From a virus, in IMG/VR virus record IMGVR_UViG_3300002242_000758, positions 29,397-63,848 of that record: a stretch of DNA of 34,452 bases, one strand, 5' to 3'. Position numbers and translations under genes: made by a program. Below, one piece after another: positions 24,189 through 32,106 of the stretch. Numbering within the stretch: position 1 is the stretch's first letter; each line of letters starts with the position of its first letter. The notes below the pieces were generated by a model. It did not search any database, was not told the origin of the DNA, and saw only the letters and a program-made list of their open reading frames with translations.

Positions 24189-25643
24189 ATGGATGGCAAA
24201 GTAGTTGAAATAGAAAAATTTTATGATGGGATTATGGGGACCCTCGATATTGAAGTTTCTAGTAATGGAGTACTAATGGTTAATATTAATGGAGTTAGTA
24301 CTCCATTGTTATTAGATGGCCTACCAGTAGTCCTCCCTACAAGAGAGAATATAAAAACTGTTGTAGAGTTGAAAAATGGTAAACCAGAACCGGTTAAATA
24401 TCTGTTCAACCCTTTAGACGAATCTGCTATTAAGGGTGAGAATAAATCTTTCAATCTCCTAAAGACTATAATAGAGAGAAAGTTTTTAGGTAATATTGCT
24501 GGAATAGGTATAATCCTTTTTAGTGTACTATCCAATGCTAAAGCTGAAAATAACAATATGGTCCTAAATAAGTTATTGAGTAAAATTAACAAATATAGGA
24601 CTCCAGCAGTTAAACAGATGATAGATAAGAAGACAGTAGAGGCTTGGATAGAACTTTATGATAAGATAGCGCAAGAGAATAGTCCTTATCCTTATATTAA
24701 ACTGTATATAAAAAGAGGTGGGAAGATAGATAACATTAAGTATAATAGAGTAGGTGTTATTACCTTCCCATTTTTAGAATCTCTAGTGAAGTTTACTACT
24801 AAGGATAAGAAATTTTTAGATATTACTCTTAGGAATAAAGATAAAAATGTATTTTTAAGTCTATTCGAATTTTTGTTTGAAGAGGAAGGAGGTCCTAAAA
24901 ATCTAGACGATCTTATTAAGGGTATCCAATTTGGGAGCCTTAATAAAGTGGCGCCTAGCACTCATCTTCTCTTCCTCATGTATGATTATATTTATAAGCA
25001 TCTAAAAGATGCGGTTGAGGCATGTAATGAAATTTTGGAATCCATGGATGGAATAGAAATTGATGAAGAGGTAAGGAATATGCTTAGTCTAAAACCATTA
25101 CCTTTTGATGTAGCAGTTATTTCAGATATTATAGATTCTCTCAAAGGGGATATAAAACAGATACCTAATATGGATGATACCTCAGCATTACATAAAGGGC
25201 AGCATGGGGTCGCTAATAAAGAGATAGCTAGCCCTATGGCAGGTATAAAAAATAATCAAATGGCCAGTGCCCAACAGCCGGCCAGCGCATATCAGCGCTC
25301 TAATACTGAAGCCGAACCTAGTAACCCATGGGATAGATTGGCTAAAAAAATGGGAATTAATTCACAGCCAACCACTCCCACGGCCCCTATGGTAACTCCT
25401 ACTGTTCCAAATCAGCCATATCCAACTAATATAGCTCCAGGGATAATGCCGCAGCAGCCTTATAGCCCTCCTATGCAGGCACCTGCAGTTCCTTCTATGG
25501 GAGCCCCAACTATGCCTCCTCCCCCACCACCATCTATGAATATGGGAGGTCCTGTTGTGAGGTCAGTTAATCCAGTAGGAGCGTCAATGGGCGCACCAAC
25601 ACCATATCCTAATGTTGGTAATGACCCATGGCGTCGTTACTAA
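24189..25643 (+). CDS. 484-aa protein with proline-rich disordered C-terminal tail
   Basis: It begins MDGKVVEIEKFYDGIMGTLD after AAGGAG. Residues 1 to about 330 look folded: a beta-rich start (VSSNGVLMVNINGVSTPLLL), then helices. From about 335 to the end the chain is low-complexity, rich in Pro, Met, Ala, Gln and Asn, with a run of six prolines near residue 450. Two Pro-Trp motifs frame the tail: NPWDRLAKK (about 379-387) and the extreme C-terminus DPWRRY. Such tails are often binding sites for partner proteins. The gene lies between a probable virion protein and a small gene, upstream of RNAP beta-C. I recognise no family; a scaffold or adaptor role is possible. The proline tail is visibly GC-richer than its surroundings. 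Confidence 0.8.
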   Translation: MDGKVVEIEKFYDGIMGTLDIEVSSNGVLMVNINGVSTPLLLDGLPVVLPTRENIKTVVELKNGKPEPVKYLFNPLDESAIKGENKSFNLLKTIIERKFLGNIAGIGIILFSVLSNAKAENNNMVLNKLLSKINKYRTPAVKQMIDKKTVEAWIELYDKIAQENSPYPYIKLYIKRGGKIDNIKYNRVGVITFPFLESLVKFTTKDKKFLDITLRNKDKNVFLSLFEFLFEEEGGPKNLDDLIKGIQFGSLNKVAPSTHLLFLMYDYIYKHLKDAVEACNEILESMDGIEIDEEVRNMLSLKPLPFDVAVISDIIDSLKGDIKQIPNMDDTSALHKGQHGVANKEIASPMAGIKNNQMASAQQPASAYQRSNTEAEPSNPWDRLAKKMGINSQPTTPTAPMVTPTVPNQPYPTNIAPGIMPQQPYSPPMQAPAVPSMGAPTMPPPPPPSMNMGGPVVRSVNPVGASMGAPTPYPNVGNDPWRRY

Positions 25644-25665
25644 AATAGTAAGAAAAAAATATTGG

Positions 25666-25705
25666 TGGCCCTTTGGGGCCAGCATATATATTTTATTTTT
25701 TATAA
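25666..25705 (+). terminator. Terminator between the proline-rich and 116-aa genes
   Basis: TGGCCC pairs with GGGCCA (25666-25681, loop TTTG), followed by GCATATATATTTTATTTTTT. It is the most GC-rich short hairpin in the window. The 116-aa gene begins soon after, so termination may be partial. Confidence 0.6.
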
Positions 25706-25719
25706 AAAAAGGAAGAAAA

Positions 25720-26070
25720 ATGCCTAGCCTAATAGAATTAATGGATGATGACAGCATGGGGCTTAATAGCAAAACTATTCACGATATAATCACTATGGCG
25801 TCTACAGATATAGTAAAGAATAATTTACAGATAGTTACTATAGATCCTGTAGACGCGATCCGTTATAAAGGTAATATGTTTGGACTTCTTAAAAATGTTT
25901 TAAATATTCCAAATTCGGCACTCTATATTAATATGGTAGTTAATGGCTACCAATCATCATTGGAGTATGATGGAAAATTAAGATTAAAAATTTTAAATGC
26001 AGATACGGCGCAGTATATTGTAAATTTACTTCAAGAATATAAAACCATGGAAAAAGGTATGGGATTATAA
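25720..26070 (+). CDS. Unrecognised 116-aa protein
   Basis: I choose ATG 25720 (AAAGGAAG, then MPSLIELMDDDSMGLNSKTI). The longer frame from 25612 would run through the terminator hairpin. The product is a small alpha/beta protein with an acidic N-terminus, a Met/Ile-rich helix and a C-terminal helix (ADTAQYIVNLLQEYKTMEKG). The stop is at the centre of a perfect palindrome shared with the convergent gene. It is the last rightward gene before RNAP beta-C, which has its own promoter. Function unknown. Confidence 0.75.
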   Translation: MPSLIELMDDDSMGLNSKTIHDIITMASTDIVKNNLQIVTIDPVDAIRYKGNMFGLLKNVLNIPNSALYINMVVNGYQSSLEYDGKLRLKILNADTAQYIVNLLQEYKTMEKGMGL

Positions 26071-26081
26071 TCCCATACCTT
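26054..26081. terminator. Bidirectional palindromic terminator
   Basis: AAGGTATGGGATTA is followed by its exact reverse complement (28 nt, no unpaired centre). The plus-strand stop (26068-26070) is at its middle and the minus-strand stop begins 1 nt beyond. T-rich sequence follows on both strands. Confidence 0.7.
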
Positions 26082-26642
26082 CTATTTATGATAAGTATTT
26101 TCATGTTTGTCTATAGACTTTTCTAACCTTTCTAAGTCTTTCTTTAAATAGTCTATTTCATGTCTATCTATAGCTTCAATCTCTGTTTTTATAGATGTTA
26201 TATTGCTCTCATTGGCATTTATTAAATCTTTTAAAACAGTTATCTTTTCGTTTATGATATCTAATTTTTTTATAACTATCTCGTTTATCTTATCTATTTT
26301 TCCAGTATAATCTTTAACTATTTCTTCTCGTAAGTCGTTCATTAATTTATTAATATTATTAATTTCTTTAAGTAGATCATTTTCTAGTTTATGATGCCCA
26401 TCGACCATTGTTTGCTTTTCGTTAGCTATGTAGTCTATATGTGTGTCTTTTATAGTTTCTATTTCTTCATAAATTTTATCTTTTATTTTTTTAATATCGT
26501 TATCTATCTGTTCTATAAGTTTAGAATTATTTTTAATAAAAATATAATGCGAATTTAAGTTATTCTTAATTTTATAAAATGCTCCTAATACTAATGTTAA
26601 AGTAGATACTAAATTAAATAATGTTTCTATATCTATTTTCAT
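26082..26642 (-). CDS. Membrane-anchored coiled-coil protein (186 aa)
   Basis: I choose the leftward ATG 26642 (AAAGGAG before MKIDIETLFNLVSTLTLVLG). The longer frame to 26705 has no ribosome site upstream. Residues 7-24 form one hydrophobic helix, probably a signal anchor. The remaining 160 residues are a continuous, highly charged heptad pattern (Ile/Leu with Lys/Glu), a long coiled coil, with no Cys and no enzyme motif. This layout fits a spanin-, holin-accessory- or tether-like protein; the sequence does not decide between them. It is an isolated leftward gene, divergent from the RNAP beta-C gene and convergent with the 116-aa gene. Confidence 0.78.
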   Translation of the reverse strand: MKIDIETLFNLVSTLTLVLGAFYKIKNNLNSHYIFIKNNSKLIEQIDNDIKKIKDKIYEEIETIKDTHIDYIANEKQTMVDGHHKLENDLLKEINNINKLMNDLREEIVKDYTGKIDKINEIVIKKLDIINEKITVLKDLINANESNITSIKTEIEAIDRHEIDYLKKDLERLEKSIDKHENTYHK

Positions 26643-26719
26643 AATTTCTCCTTTTTTTCTCACTAAATAAAACTTAAAATAATAGAATAAGAACTTTAGT
26701 AACAATATTTTTTTACATA

Positions 26720-26746
26720 TATATCACTTATATGAGCTTAAGTGCT
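26720..26746 (+). promoter_or_regulatory. Class A promoter before RNAP beta-C
   Basis: TATATCAC-TTA-TATGAG, with TATG at 26731-26734. AGC-(6 nt)-GCT (26735-26746) follows as a weaker hairpin. The start at 26771 follows AAAGGAGG. Confidence 0.65.
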
Positions 26747-26770
26747 TGAATAAAAATTAAAGGAGGCAAA

Positions 26771-29071
26771 ATGTCTAGAAAACAAGAAGACATAACTATA
26801 AACGAACTCATAGCGGGTATAGAAAATCTTAATGAATTCATAGACAACTTCAAAGAAAAAGATCCGGATATAAGGATTAAGAATGAATATTTTTCAGCAG
26901 CATCACTTAACCCTTTTATGGATCATAACTCCAGTCCTAGGGGGATCATGTTCTCTAGTCATATGAGCCAACCAGTTGTTATAGAAGATCCAGACGTGAA
27001 CATGGTTCAGTCTGGATTAGAACTAGAGTTTGGCAAGCATACTATAAGTAAATATGTTAAAAAGCCATCAAAGATATTAGGTATGGCTTATAGATATAAC
27101 ATTATGGGGCGAAAAAATCTTAAGATAGAAACTACTATCATATATCAGGAAGAAGATAGTGGTATAATCGATGCTATAGAGATACCTAAATATCAAAAAT
27201 TGCATCCCTATTATGGATTTAAGTATAAAACAGATATGCTAGATAAGATATCCATAGGGGATGTTATTACAGAAGATGATAAACTAGCAGTGCCACCAAC
27301 AAATATCAGTAAAACAGATTATGGTTTTGGGAAAGATTTAAAAATGGTACAGATGACTCATCCTTTAGTCGATGAGGATGGATTTATCATAAGTGAGTCA
27401 TGCGCAAAAAAGTTTCAATTCAGCGTGTTCGACACAAGAGTCATAGAGGTGGGAGAAAATAGTTATCTACTAAATTTATATGGCGATGAAGATAACTATA
27501 AATCCCTCCCTGATGTTGGAGAAGAGATACACGAATCTGGAGTAATAGCAGCTGCTAGGAAATATGATAGTAATTTATCTCCTATGCTTATGGGTAAAGA
27601 AGATGTGAGAAGGTTTAATCCAATCTTTGATTATTGTGTTTATGGTAGGAGGCCTGGTTCTAAAGTTATAGACATCAAAGTCTATAAGAATTGTAAACTA
27701 AGAAAAAGCCTACCTACCGGCACTGATGAAATATGCGAACTCTATCATAAAAGATTGGTAAATTATTATCAACAAATAATCGACATCTATGAAAACATCA
27801 AAAAGTATCATAATAAGCTTTATGGGGAATTAAAAATTGGTAATACTTTACATATCTTGTTAGTAGAAGCCTATGGCATGGTAGAATCTGCTAAAGAAAG
27901 AACGTTACTAAAGAAAAGGTATAGAAAAGACGATTTGGATCTTTATAGAATAGAAATAACAACTGAAACCAGATTTAGCGCTCTAGAGGTAGGGCATAAA
28001 ATTACTGATTGTCATGGCGGTAAAGGCACTATTGTTGCTATTCTCCCAGATGACCAGATGCCTAGAGATAAAGATGGTAATGTTGCTGATATTATAGCAG
28101 ATCCAAAATCTACTATTTCTAGGCTTAATATAGGTAGGTTGTATGAAATGTATATTAAGGCATCTATGCTAAGAGTAAACAAAATAGTGAAAGAGGAGGT
28201 ATTGAAATATGATAGAGAACTTAATCTAGATAATCTAGATGAAAACCAGATTAGAGAAATATTCTCTATTATATTAAAATTTGTTAAGATACTCGAAAAT
28301 GAATATAGTCGGGCTTTAGATAAAGTTTTCCATGAAAATAGGATCGAGGATATGGTCTCTATAATAGAGGAAACATTAAAAGATGGAATTAGAGTCTATC
28401 TACCTCTAGATAACGAAAAAAGAAAATACGAAATAGTTAATGATATAGTTAGGTCTAGGTTTAGACCTCTTAATGATCAACTATATTCGGATGCGTCTAT
28501 GTCTGAAACTACTGTAGATAAAATTATGATAACGCCTATCTATATGTTTGTTTTAAGTAAAATTCCAGATAATACACTAGCTGCTTCTTCTAGTAAAGTT
28601 AACCATTTTGGTCTACCAGTATCTGTTAACAAGTTCGATAAATATAGATATCCACATAAAAACTCCCCTAGTAAATTTTTAGGAGAGACTGAGACTAGGA
28701 TTCTAACCGCATATACGGACCCTGTCTTTGCAGCAGAAATAAGAAACCGCAATGCTAGTATAGAGGCACATAAAGAAGTCTATCACAATATATTAACAGC
28801 CGATAAACCGACTAATATAGAACAGCTAGTAGATAGAGAAAAGATAGATTATGATAATGATAAAGGTCTGGAAATATTAAAATCTCTATGGAATAGTATG
28901 GGATTTGATATTGTTTATGTAGAAGACAAACATCCATATTATTATCCAAGAGAAGAAGACGAGCCATCAGAAATAATTAGTTTGGATCAAGCTGAAGAAT
29001 TAGATATAGAGGCTGATAATAAAATACAAGAGCATAAAAATACGGATGATAAAAAAAATAGAAGAAGATAG
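26771..29071 (+). CDS. DNA-directed RNA polymerase beta subunit, C-terminal half (766 aa)
   Basis: It matches the C-terminal half of bacterial RpoB. Residues 45-60 (SLNPFMDHNSSPRGIM) correspond to the RpoB block SLxPFLEHxDANRALM. Residues 408-419 (GHKITDCHGGKG) match GDKxxGRHGNKG; K410 and K418 keep the spacing of E. coli K1065 and K1073, which contact the nascent RNA. LPDDQMPRDKDGNVADIIAD and SRLNIGRLYEMY follow. LGETETRILTAYTD and LEILKSLWNSMGFDIVYVED match the RpoB C-terminus. About 35 extra acidic residues follow. The N-terminal half of beta is absent and should be encoded elsewhere. The adjacent beta'-C suggests the phiKZ non-virion polymerase (gp71-73/gp74 layout, from memory) that transcribes later phage genes. 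The 3' end carries an A8 run with a possible frameshift. Confidence 0.93.
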   Translation: MSRKQEDITINELIAGIENLNEFIDNFKEKDPDIRIKNEYFSAASLNPFMDHNSSPRGIMFSSHMSQPVVIEDPDVNMVQSGLELEFGKHTISKYVKKPSKILGMAYRYNIMGRKNLKIETTIIYQEEDSGIIDAIEIPKYQKLHPYYGFKYKTDMLDKISIGDVITEDDKLAVPPTNISKTDYGFGKDLKMVQMTHPLVDEDGFIISESCAKKFQFSVFDTRVIEVGENSYLLNLYGDEDNYKSLPDVGEEIHESGVIAAARKYDSNLSPMLMGKEDVRRFNPIFDYCVYGRRPGSKVIDIKVYKNCKLRKSLPTGTDEICELYHKRLVNYYQQIIDIYENIKKYHNKLYGELKIGNTLHILLVEAYGMVESAKERTLLKKRYRKDDLDLYRIEITTETRFSALEVGHKITDCHGGKGTIVAILPDDQMPRDKDGNVADIIADPKSTISRLNIGRLYEMYIKASMLRVNKIVKEEVLKYDRELNLDNLDENQIREIFSIILKFVKILENEYSRALDKVFHENRIEDMVSIIEETLKDGIRVYLPLDNEKRKYEIVNDIVRSRFRPLNDQLYSDASMSETTVDKIMITPIYMFVLSKIPDNTLAASSSKVNHFGLPVSVNKFDKYRYPHKNSPSKFLGETETRILTAYTDPVFAAEIRNRNASIEAHKEVYHNILTADKPTNIEQLVDREKIDYDNDKGLEILKSLWNSMGFDIVYVEDKHPYYYPREEDEPSEIISLDQAEELDIEADNKIQEHKNTDDKKNRRR

Positions 29072-29114
29072 TTCAGATAATGATAGCTGTGATATAGATA
29101 GCGAAACAGAATAG
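29051..29114 (+). other. A8 run and alternative acidic C-terminal frame of beta-C
   Basis: In the annotated frame, the A8 run (29051-29058) is followed by N-RRR and TAG (29069-29071). Moving forward one base gives IEEDSSDNDSCDIDSETE and TAG (29112-29114), just before the Shine-Dalgarno of the next gene. The acidic extension continues the acidic tail of beta-C. No ribosome site precedes a separate start in that frame. Confidence 0.5.
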
Positions 29115-29124
29115 GAGGGTAAAC

Positions 29125-31176
29125 ATGGTTAGTATACAAAATCTCTTTAAATTAGATTTAGATCGTATAACCGAGCTTAGATCTAATCTTAACCTAAAGT
29201 TCGACGATGGTGTTATAGTATATAATGCTAGCTTTAAAAAGATAATATTATTTAGGTATTTATTAGACTTCGTACCTAAATATAATCTTGCTATAACATC
29301 AGATTTATGGATAGACCATTATCTCAAGAATGGTCTATTTACTAATAAAGTATATCTAAGTATATATAGTAAAATATTTAGAAAAGTTGTAAAGCATGAT
29401 ATAAAAGTAAATAAAAGCAATAAAATTATGCATCAGCTTTTACAGGATATGTATAAAGCTATAACTAAAATAAATTCTAAATTAGTATATAAGATACTTA
29501 GATACGCTATTTCTACTAATATAACTGATATTTTGGCTATACAGTATAATAGAGAGTTATTAGAAGCTTTAGCGATGTCTAATAAAGAAAAGACACCGCA
29601 TGCTGTATCGCATACATATGATATATTAGATAAAATCATTAAAGATAAAAAATATAAAAGTAATCCAATACAACTGTTTTATTCGTCTGGAATTGTTAGT
29701 GTAAGCCAAATAAAACAGTTGCTGGGTAGCAGAGGATTCGTTACTGAGGTTAATAGTAGAGTATTTAGTACCCCTATGACGAATAGTTTCACTCTAGGAT
29801 TTAAAAATATAATAGATGCCACCGTTGAATCTAGAGCTGGAGCTAAAGCTCTACTACTTTCAACAGACGCTATAAGGGCTTCTGAATATATGTCTAGGGA
29901 ACTACAACTAGCTACTATGCCAATTAAGAGTATACATATTGGGGACTGTGGTAAACCTGGCTATAGATCATTCTATGTTAAACCACCAGAATTCGATGAG
30001 GATGGTAAACTCACATATGCTGGAGATCTACCATTCCTTGTTGGCAAAAGATATAAACTATCTAGCCATGATGAAGAAAAAGTTATACAGGGCAATGAAA
30101 AACACTTAATAGGCAAGTTTATCCTTCTAAGATTTTCTCCTTTATGTGGCCTTGCAGATAAGCATAAAATTTGTACTGCTTGTATAGGAGAAATAGGAGA
30201 GACAATATTTCCACATCAAAATTTAGGCAATCTAGCTACGGTAAACTATACCTCTAGACAGACTCAATCATTATTGAGCGCTAAGCATTTATTAAAGTCA
30301 GTAGTCGCTTCTGCTGTAGTATTACCATCAGTAACTAAAAAATATCTTTTAGTTAGAAATAGCGGTGATGGGGATGTTAAAGGAAGCGTGTTCTTTAAAG
30401 CTAATGTTATTAATAAAAAGAAAAAGAAAGCGTATATTAAAATTCTCCAAAGAGAGGCATGGGGGTTAGATATAGTCACTAAGGTTAAAGATGTGTTGTC
30501 TCTTAATATCACTAAGATATCTAGACTATCAAAAATATATCTTCTATATAAAGATGGTAATAAAGTAGAAGAGATAGAACTTCCTTTAAAAGTTGGTAAT
30601 AGGTGGGCTAGATTATCTTTATATATGCTATCCCATATTATGAAATATGGGTATGAGGTTTTTGATGAAGATTATTATATTATAGATCTAAGTAATTTCA
30701 ATCCTAAATCCCCAATACTAAAGTATGATGAAGTGGAATTTGATTATTCTGCCCTAGGGAAGGAATTTAAGAAATTACTTAAGACTAGAAAGTATAAATA
30801 TGTAAGGGTTAATAATACTAAAAAAATAAGATCCGAGTTTACTGTAGATGTTTTAGTGCAAAGAATGTTTGACCTAGTTAATAAAAAGCTAGGTATTAAT
30901 ATAGCACTACTTGAAGTTATGGCGTATGCATTTACGGCTCAAAACTTGAGTGAACTAAATTATGATCTTGGCCGTAATGCTGCAACTCATGATGTTATAG
31001 GTTTTAAAGAAGCCATCAATTTCAGAAGTATAGGTGGATCATATGGTTGGGACGATCTTTTAAGAAAGGTATTAGACCCAATGAGTTATTTAGAAGATAA
31101 TAAACCAGACCATCCTATGGATGTACGGTTTGCACCTCGAGAGGTAGTGGATAAATATCTTAAGAGTCAACAGTAA
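29125..31176 (+). CDS. DNA-directed RNA polymerase beta' subunit, C-terminal half (683 aa)
   Basis: It begins MVSIQNLFKLDLDRITELRS after GGAGGG. Residues 219-276 match the RpoC block running from SNFREGL to DDCGT: TNSFTLGFKNIIDATVESRA, then MSRELQLAT, ending in DCG. Four Cys (C275, C341, C350, C353) correspond to the RpoC zinc site near the secondary channel (E. coli C814, C888, C895, C898). The trigger-loop region aligns as TQSLLSAKH (380-388): TQ and the catalytic-site His are kept, but E. coli R933 becomes Ser. The N-terminal half with the NADFDGD metal site is not in this window, so activity needs other subunits. Together with beta-C it forms half of a split multisubunit phage RNAP. Its stop lies in a terminator. 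Confidence 0.92.
   Translation: MVSIQNLFKLDLDRITELRSNLNLKFDDGVIVYNASFKKIILFRYLLDFVPKYNLAITSDLWIDHYLKNGLFTNKVYLSIYSKIFRKVVKHDIKVNKSNKIMHQLLQDMYKAITKINSKLVYKILRYAISTNITDILAIQYNRELLEALAMSNKEKTPHAVSHTYDILDKIIKDKKYKSNPIQLFYSSGIVSVSQIKQLLGSRGFVTEVNSRVFSTPMTNSFTLGFKNIIDATVESRAGAKALLLSTDAIRASEYMSRELQLATMPIKSIHIGDCGKPGYRSFYVKPPEFDEDGKLTYAGDLPFLVGKRYKLSSHDEEKVIQGNEKHLIGKFILLRFSPLCGLADKHKICTACIGEIGETIFPHQNLGNLATVNYTSRQTQSLLSAKHLLKSVVASAVVLPSVTKKYLLVRNSGDGDVKGSVFFKANVINKKKKKAYIKILQREAWGLDIVTKVKDVLSLNITKISRLSKIYLLYKDGNKVEEIELPLKVGNRWARLSLYMLSHIMKYGYEVFDEDYYIIDLSNFNPKSPILKYDEVEFDYSALGKEFKKLLKTRKYKYVRVNNTKKIRSEFTVDVLVQRMFDLVNKKLGINIALLEVMAYAFTAQNLSELNYDLGRNAATHDVIGFKEAINFRSIGGSYGWDDLLRKVLDPMSYLEDNKPDHPMDVRFAPREVVDKYLKSQQ
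29671..29721 (+). repeat. Intragenic 13-bp inverted repeat in beta'-C
   Basis: CAACTGTTTTATT (29671-29683) and AATAAAACAGTTG (29709-29721) are exact reverse complements separated by 25 nt. It lies upstream of the trigger-loop coding part. Confidence 0.5.
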
Positions 31177-31208
31177 GGATTTCCTTACTGTTACTGTTTC
31201 TTTTTTTC
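31169..31208 (+). terminator. Terminator after RNAP beta'-C
   Basis: AACAGTAAGG pairs with CCTTACTGTT (10 bp, loop ATTT) and is followed by ACTGTTTCTTTTTTTC. The stop TAA (31174-31176) is in the 5' arm. Confidence 0.8.
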
Positions 31209-31210
31209 GT

Positions 31211-31224
31211 TACATTGAAATTAA
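31211..31224 (+). promoter_or_regulatory. Class B motif before the membrane-protein pair
   Basis: TTACATTGAAATTAAAATAG, with TTGAAA at 31215-31220, directly follows the RNAP terminator and precedes ATG 31242. Confidence 0.45.
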
Positions 31225-31241
31225 AATAGTAAAGGCATCCC

Positions 31242-31631
31242 ATGAATAAACCAAGAGATCAAGAAACAGAATTTGAGCGACTTGAAGATAGCATTTTGAA
31301 TTATAGACGGGTCTTATTTATCGCTCTTTCATTTATATTAGGTTCTATGACTACTTTTATTGCAACACTGGTGTGGATTAATTTTTCTTCGTTTAATATT
31401 AGGCATATTTTATTTTTGATGGGAACAGTAGTAACTCTGTTATTGGTTAAAGTGGTGTACTGCATATATCGGCAAGAAAAAATGCTGGCTTATATAAATA
31501 AATATAATACCTCCACGGGTACTGATAAAATAAAATATTTTTTTAAAATATTATTTCAAATAACCTTTTCGTTTCCTAAATATAAAAATACAGTTTTTGA
31601 TCATGAAAAATTTAATAATAAAAAGGATTGA
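31242..31631 (+). CDS. Two-helix membrane protein (129 aa)
   Basis: It begins MNKPRDQETEFERLEDSILN after AAAGG. Two strongly hydrophobic helices lie at about 24-46 and 56-76, joined by a short loop (NFSSFNIRH). A charged N-terminal 20 residues and a basic, Phe/Tyr-rich tail of about 50 residues flank them; the topology probably leaves both ends in the cytoplasm. The next gene has the same layout and a similar loop (Trp, then FSF), so the two may be diverged paralogs acting together. No holin or toxin signature is certain. The stop is 1 nt before the next start. Confidence 0.75.
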   Translation: MNKPRDQETEFERLEDSILNYRRVLFIALSFILGSMTTFIATLVWINFSSFNIRHILFLMGTVVTLLLVKVVYCIYRQEKMLAYINKYNTSTGTDKIKYFFKILFQITFSFPKYKNTVFDHEKFNNKKD

Positions 31632-31632
31632 T

Positions 31633-32106
31633 ATGAGTATATTAGAAAGGACTATTTATAAACATATAGAAAAACATGGAATGCGGGATGCAACATCGTT
31701 ATTTACTTTTATTAAATATGATGTTAAAAAAATTATGATTAAAGCAGTTGTAACACTATTTTTAATATATTCATTACTCCTTATATGGTATACGTTCTTT
31801 AGTTTTCGAGAATATTTTAATATGACTATTATTACGACGGCTTTAATACTATTTGAAACATATTTTATACTGCGTAAACTTTTTTTAGCATATAATGTTT
31901 TTAAATTAACAAATAAATATGAGGAGGAAATACATAAAATATTATCTAATAAATTATTAGCTCCAGAAAATAAAAAAGCCTTGCTTATAAGGCAGATCAA
32001 AAATTTTTGTTATAATCTTTCTAAAAAAATAGAGGTCAGACCTATAGTTGTAATTAACACAATTTTGGCAAAAAATACTCGTGATTTAAATATACTACTC
32101 TCATAA
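31633..32106 (+). CDS. Two-helix membrane protein (157 aa), possible paralog of its neighbour
   Basis: I choose ATG 31633 (AAAGGATTGAT, then MSILERTIYKHIEKHGMRDA). The longer frame from 31597 lies inside the upstream gene. Hydrophobic helices at about 35-56 and 64-84 flank a short loop (FFSFREYFN). The C-terminal 70 residues are charged and helical (KYEEEIHKILSNKLLAPENK). It is coupled to the preceding two-helix gene. Its stop lies in the loop of the terminator hairpin. It may act on the host envelope, for example in lysis or exclusion, but the sequence gives no direct evidence. Confidence 0.75.
   Translation: MSILERTIYKHIEKHGMRDATSLFTFIKYDVKKIMIKAVVTLFLIYSLLLIWYTFFSFREYFNMTIITTALILFETYFILRKLFLAYNVFKLTNKYEEEIHKILSNKLLAPENKKALLIRQIKNFCYNLSKKIEVRPIVVINTILAKNTRDLNILLS

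Noticed and set aside
29046-29114. Separate 22-codon gene between beta-C and beta'-C
   Set aside because: No ribosome site before its ATG; a frame extension of beta-C explains the frame better.
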